DNA from: an uncultured Lachnospiraceae bacterium
GTDB taxonomy: Bacteria; Bacillota; Clostridia; Lachnospirales; Lachnospiraceae
Assembly (NCBI GenBank): GCA_945836355.1
Contig: CAMALD010000001.1
Span: 1 to 23,812, forward strand
DNA: 23,812 nucleotides
Direction of reading: 5' to 3'
Position 1 is the stretch's first letter, and every line of letters begins with the position of its first letter. A model generated the notes under the pieces. The model searched no databases and was not told the origin of the DNA. It saw only the letters and a program-made list of their open reading frames with translations. The translations under genes and the position numbers were made by a program. Shown here piece after piece: positions 23,116 through 23,812 of this stretch.

Positions 23116-23138
23116 TGCAGAAACTCAAGAGTTCTGCA
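23116..23138. promoter_or_regulatory. dyad symmetry directly upstream of the trpS promoter
   Basis: TGCAGAAACTC and GAGTTCTGCA are inverted repeats with one bulged A and almost no loop, four bases before the -35 box. There is no T-run, so it looks more like a protein-binding dyad than a terminator. No regulator is known. Confidence 0.35.
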
Positions 23139-23141
23139 GCA

Positions 23142-23170
23142 TTGACAAAAGTGCGGTAAACTACTATAAT
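23142..23170 (+). promoter_or_regulatory. consensus sigma-A promoter of trpS
   Basis: TTGACA (23142-23147), 17-base spacer and TATAAT (23165-23170), all consensus. The leader is only about 33 bases long, leaving no room for a T-box riboswitch. Confidence 0.88.
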
Positions 23171-23209
23171 TTACACAATAAATAATCCGGAATGAGAGGA
23201 AGTGCTGAG

Positions 23210-23812
23210 ATGGAAGAAAAAGAAAAGAAAAAAGTCATTTTGAGCGGAATTCAGCCTACGGGTATCTTTACCCTGGGTAACTATATCGGGGCTATCAAAA
23301 ACTGGGAGAAGATGCAGGATGAGTATGACTGCGGTTATTTTATCGCCGATCTGCATTCCCTGACGGTGCGTCAGGATCCGGCAGCACTGAAGAAGCAGTC
23401 GATTGACGCTTTCGCGTTATTGCTTGCCTGCGGAATCAATCCGGAGAAGAGCCTCATCTTTATTCAGAGCCATGTTCCGACACATGCTGAGCTTTCTTGG
23501 CTTCTGTCCTGCTACACGCAGTTCGGTGAACTCTCCCGCATGACCCAGTTCAAGGACAAATCGGCAAAGCATGCAGACAATGTCAACGCAGGTCTGTTTA
23601 CTTATCCGGTGCTTATGGCGGCAGATATCCTGCTCTATCAGGCGGATCTGGTGCCGGTTGGTGTGGATCAGAAGCAGCATTTGGAGTTTACCAGAGACAT
23701 TGCAAGCCGTTTCAATAATCTCTACGGAAACGTATTTAAGATGCCGGAGCCATACATTGCAAAGACCGGAGCAAAGGTCATGTCTCTGCAGGACCCAACC
23801 AAGAAGATGTCA
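23210..23812 (+). CDS. trpS: tryptophanyl-tRNA synthetase, 5' part (cut by window end)
   Basis: The first 201 residues of a class I aminoacyl-tRNA synthetase that charges tRNA-Trp with tryptophan. After a lysine-rich start the Rossmann fold opens with [20 protein letters not shown], where TLGN is the HIGH-type motif (residues 21-24). [10 protein letters not shown], the [20 protein letters not shown] segment and [12 protein letters not shown] are classic TrpS active-site stretches. The window ends at KMS, the start of the KMSKS loop, so about two fifths of the protein lies outside. AGAGGA nine bases upstream fixes ATG 23210. It is driven by a consensus promoter and appears not to belong to the upstream unit. 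Confidence 0.95.
   Translation, partial: MEEKEKKKVILSGIQPTGIFTLGNYIGAIKNWEKMQDEYDCGYFIADLHSLTVRQDPAALKKQSIDAFALLLACGINPEKSLIFIQSHVPTHAELSWLLSCYTQFGELSRMTQFKDKSAKHADNVNAGLFTYPVLMAADILLYQADLVPVGVDQKQHLEFTRDIASRFNNLYGNVFKMPEPYIAKTGAKVMSLQDPTKKMS

Noticed and set aside
23171..23209. T-box riboswitch before trpS
   Set aside because: The leader from the consensus promoter is only about 33 bases, far too short, and no specifier or T-box sequence is seen.

Overview
The window looks like chromosomal DNA of a Gram-positive anaerobe of the Lachnospiraceae/Clostridia type. The evidence is a phosphate butyryltransferase of the butyrate pathway, strong AGGAGG-type ribosome binding sites, consensus TTGACA-N17-TATAAT promoters, lipoprotein signal peptides without outer-membrane partners, and a family mix (DUF3795, CPBP, SprA-related, YitT, membrane/EAL remnants) typical of that group. 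The genus cannot be fixed from this sequence alone. No RNA genes, CRISPR arrays, prophage or insertion sequences were seen. No gene-free stretch exceeds 300 bases; the longest are 921-1137 and 18553-18777.

Layout. 1-3667: ptb (minus) diverges from a CPBP membrane protease, followed by a DinB-like/DUF3795 fusion and an AlkD-type DNA alkylation repair protein. 3682-4449: a triple zinc-ribbon protein with its own promoter, then a strong terminator and a perfect inverted repeat. 4525-12313: a six-gene plus-strand efflux operon of three different HlyD-like adaptors (two lipoproteins, one Sec-secreted), a 934-residue two-domain FtsX/MacB-like permease and two ABC ATPases. The second ATPase carries a C-terminal AbrB/SpoVT-like domain. 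The operon ends at a bidirectional terminator followed by a second copy of the inverted repeat.

12375-18623: a minus-strand operon read from a promoter at 18595-18623. It encodes a GH113-like TIM-barrel hydrolase, an ABC half-exporter, a DUF1854 protein and a second ABC half-exporter. Both half-exporters have an unusual N-terminal cytosolic domain plus a four-cysteine zinc ribbon. DUF1854 between two ABC half-exporters is a recurring, poorly understood arrangement; a glycosidase translationally coupled to it hints at a saccharide or other polymer substrate.

18664-23812: a metallophosphoesterase whose membrane-anchor segment is cut off by an in-frame TAG, a YitT-family membrane protein, an MFS transporter, a SprA-related putative metalloprotease, a decayed membrane/EAL signalling gene (nonsense codon 3 plus an apparent large internal deletion), and the 5' part of trpS cut by the window end. 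Two independent 5'-end nonsense codons within 4 kb suggest local decay of signalling and envelope genes.
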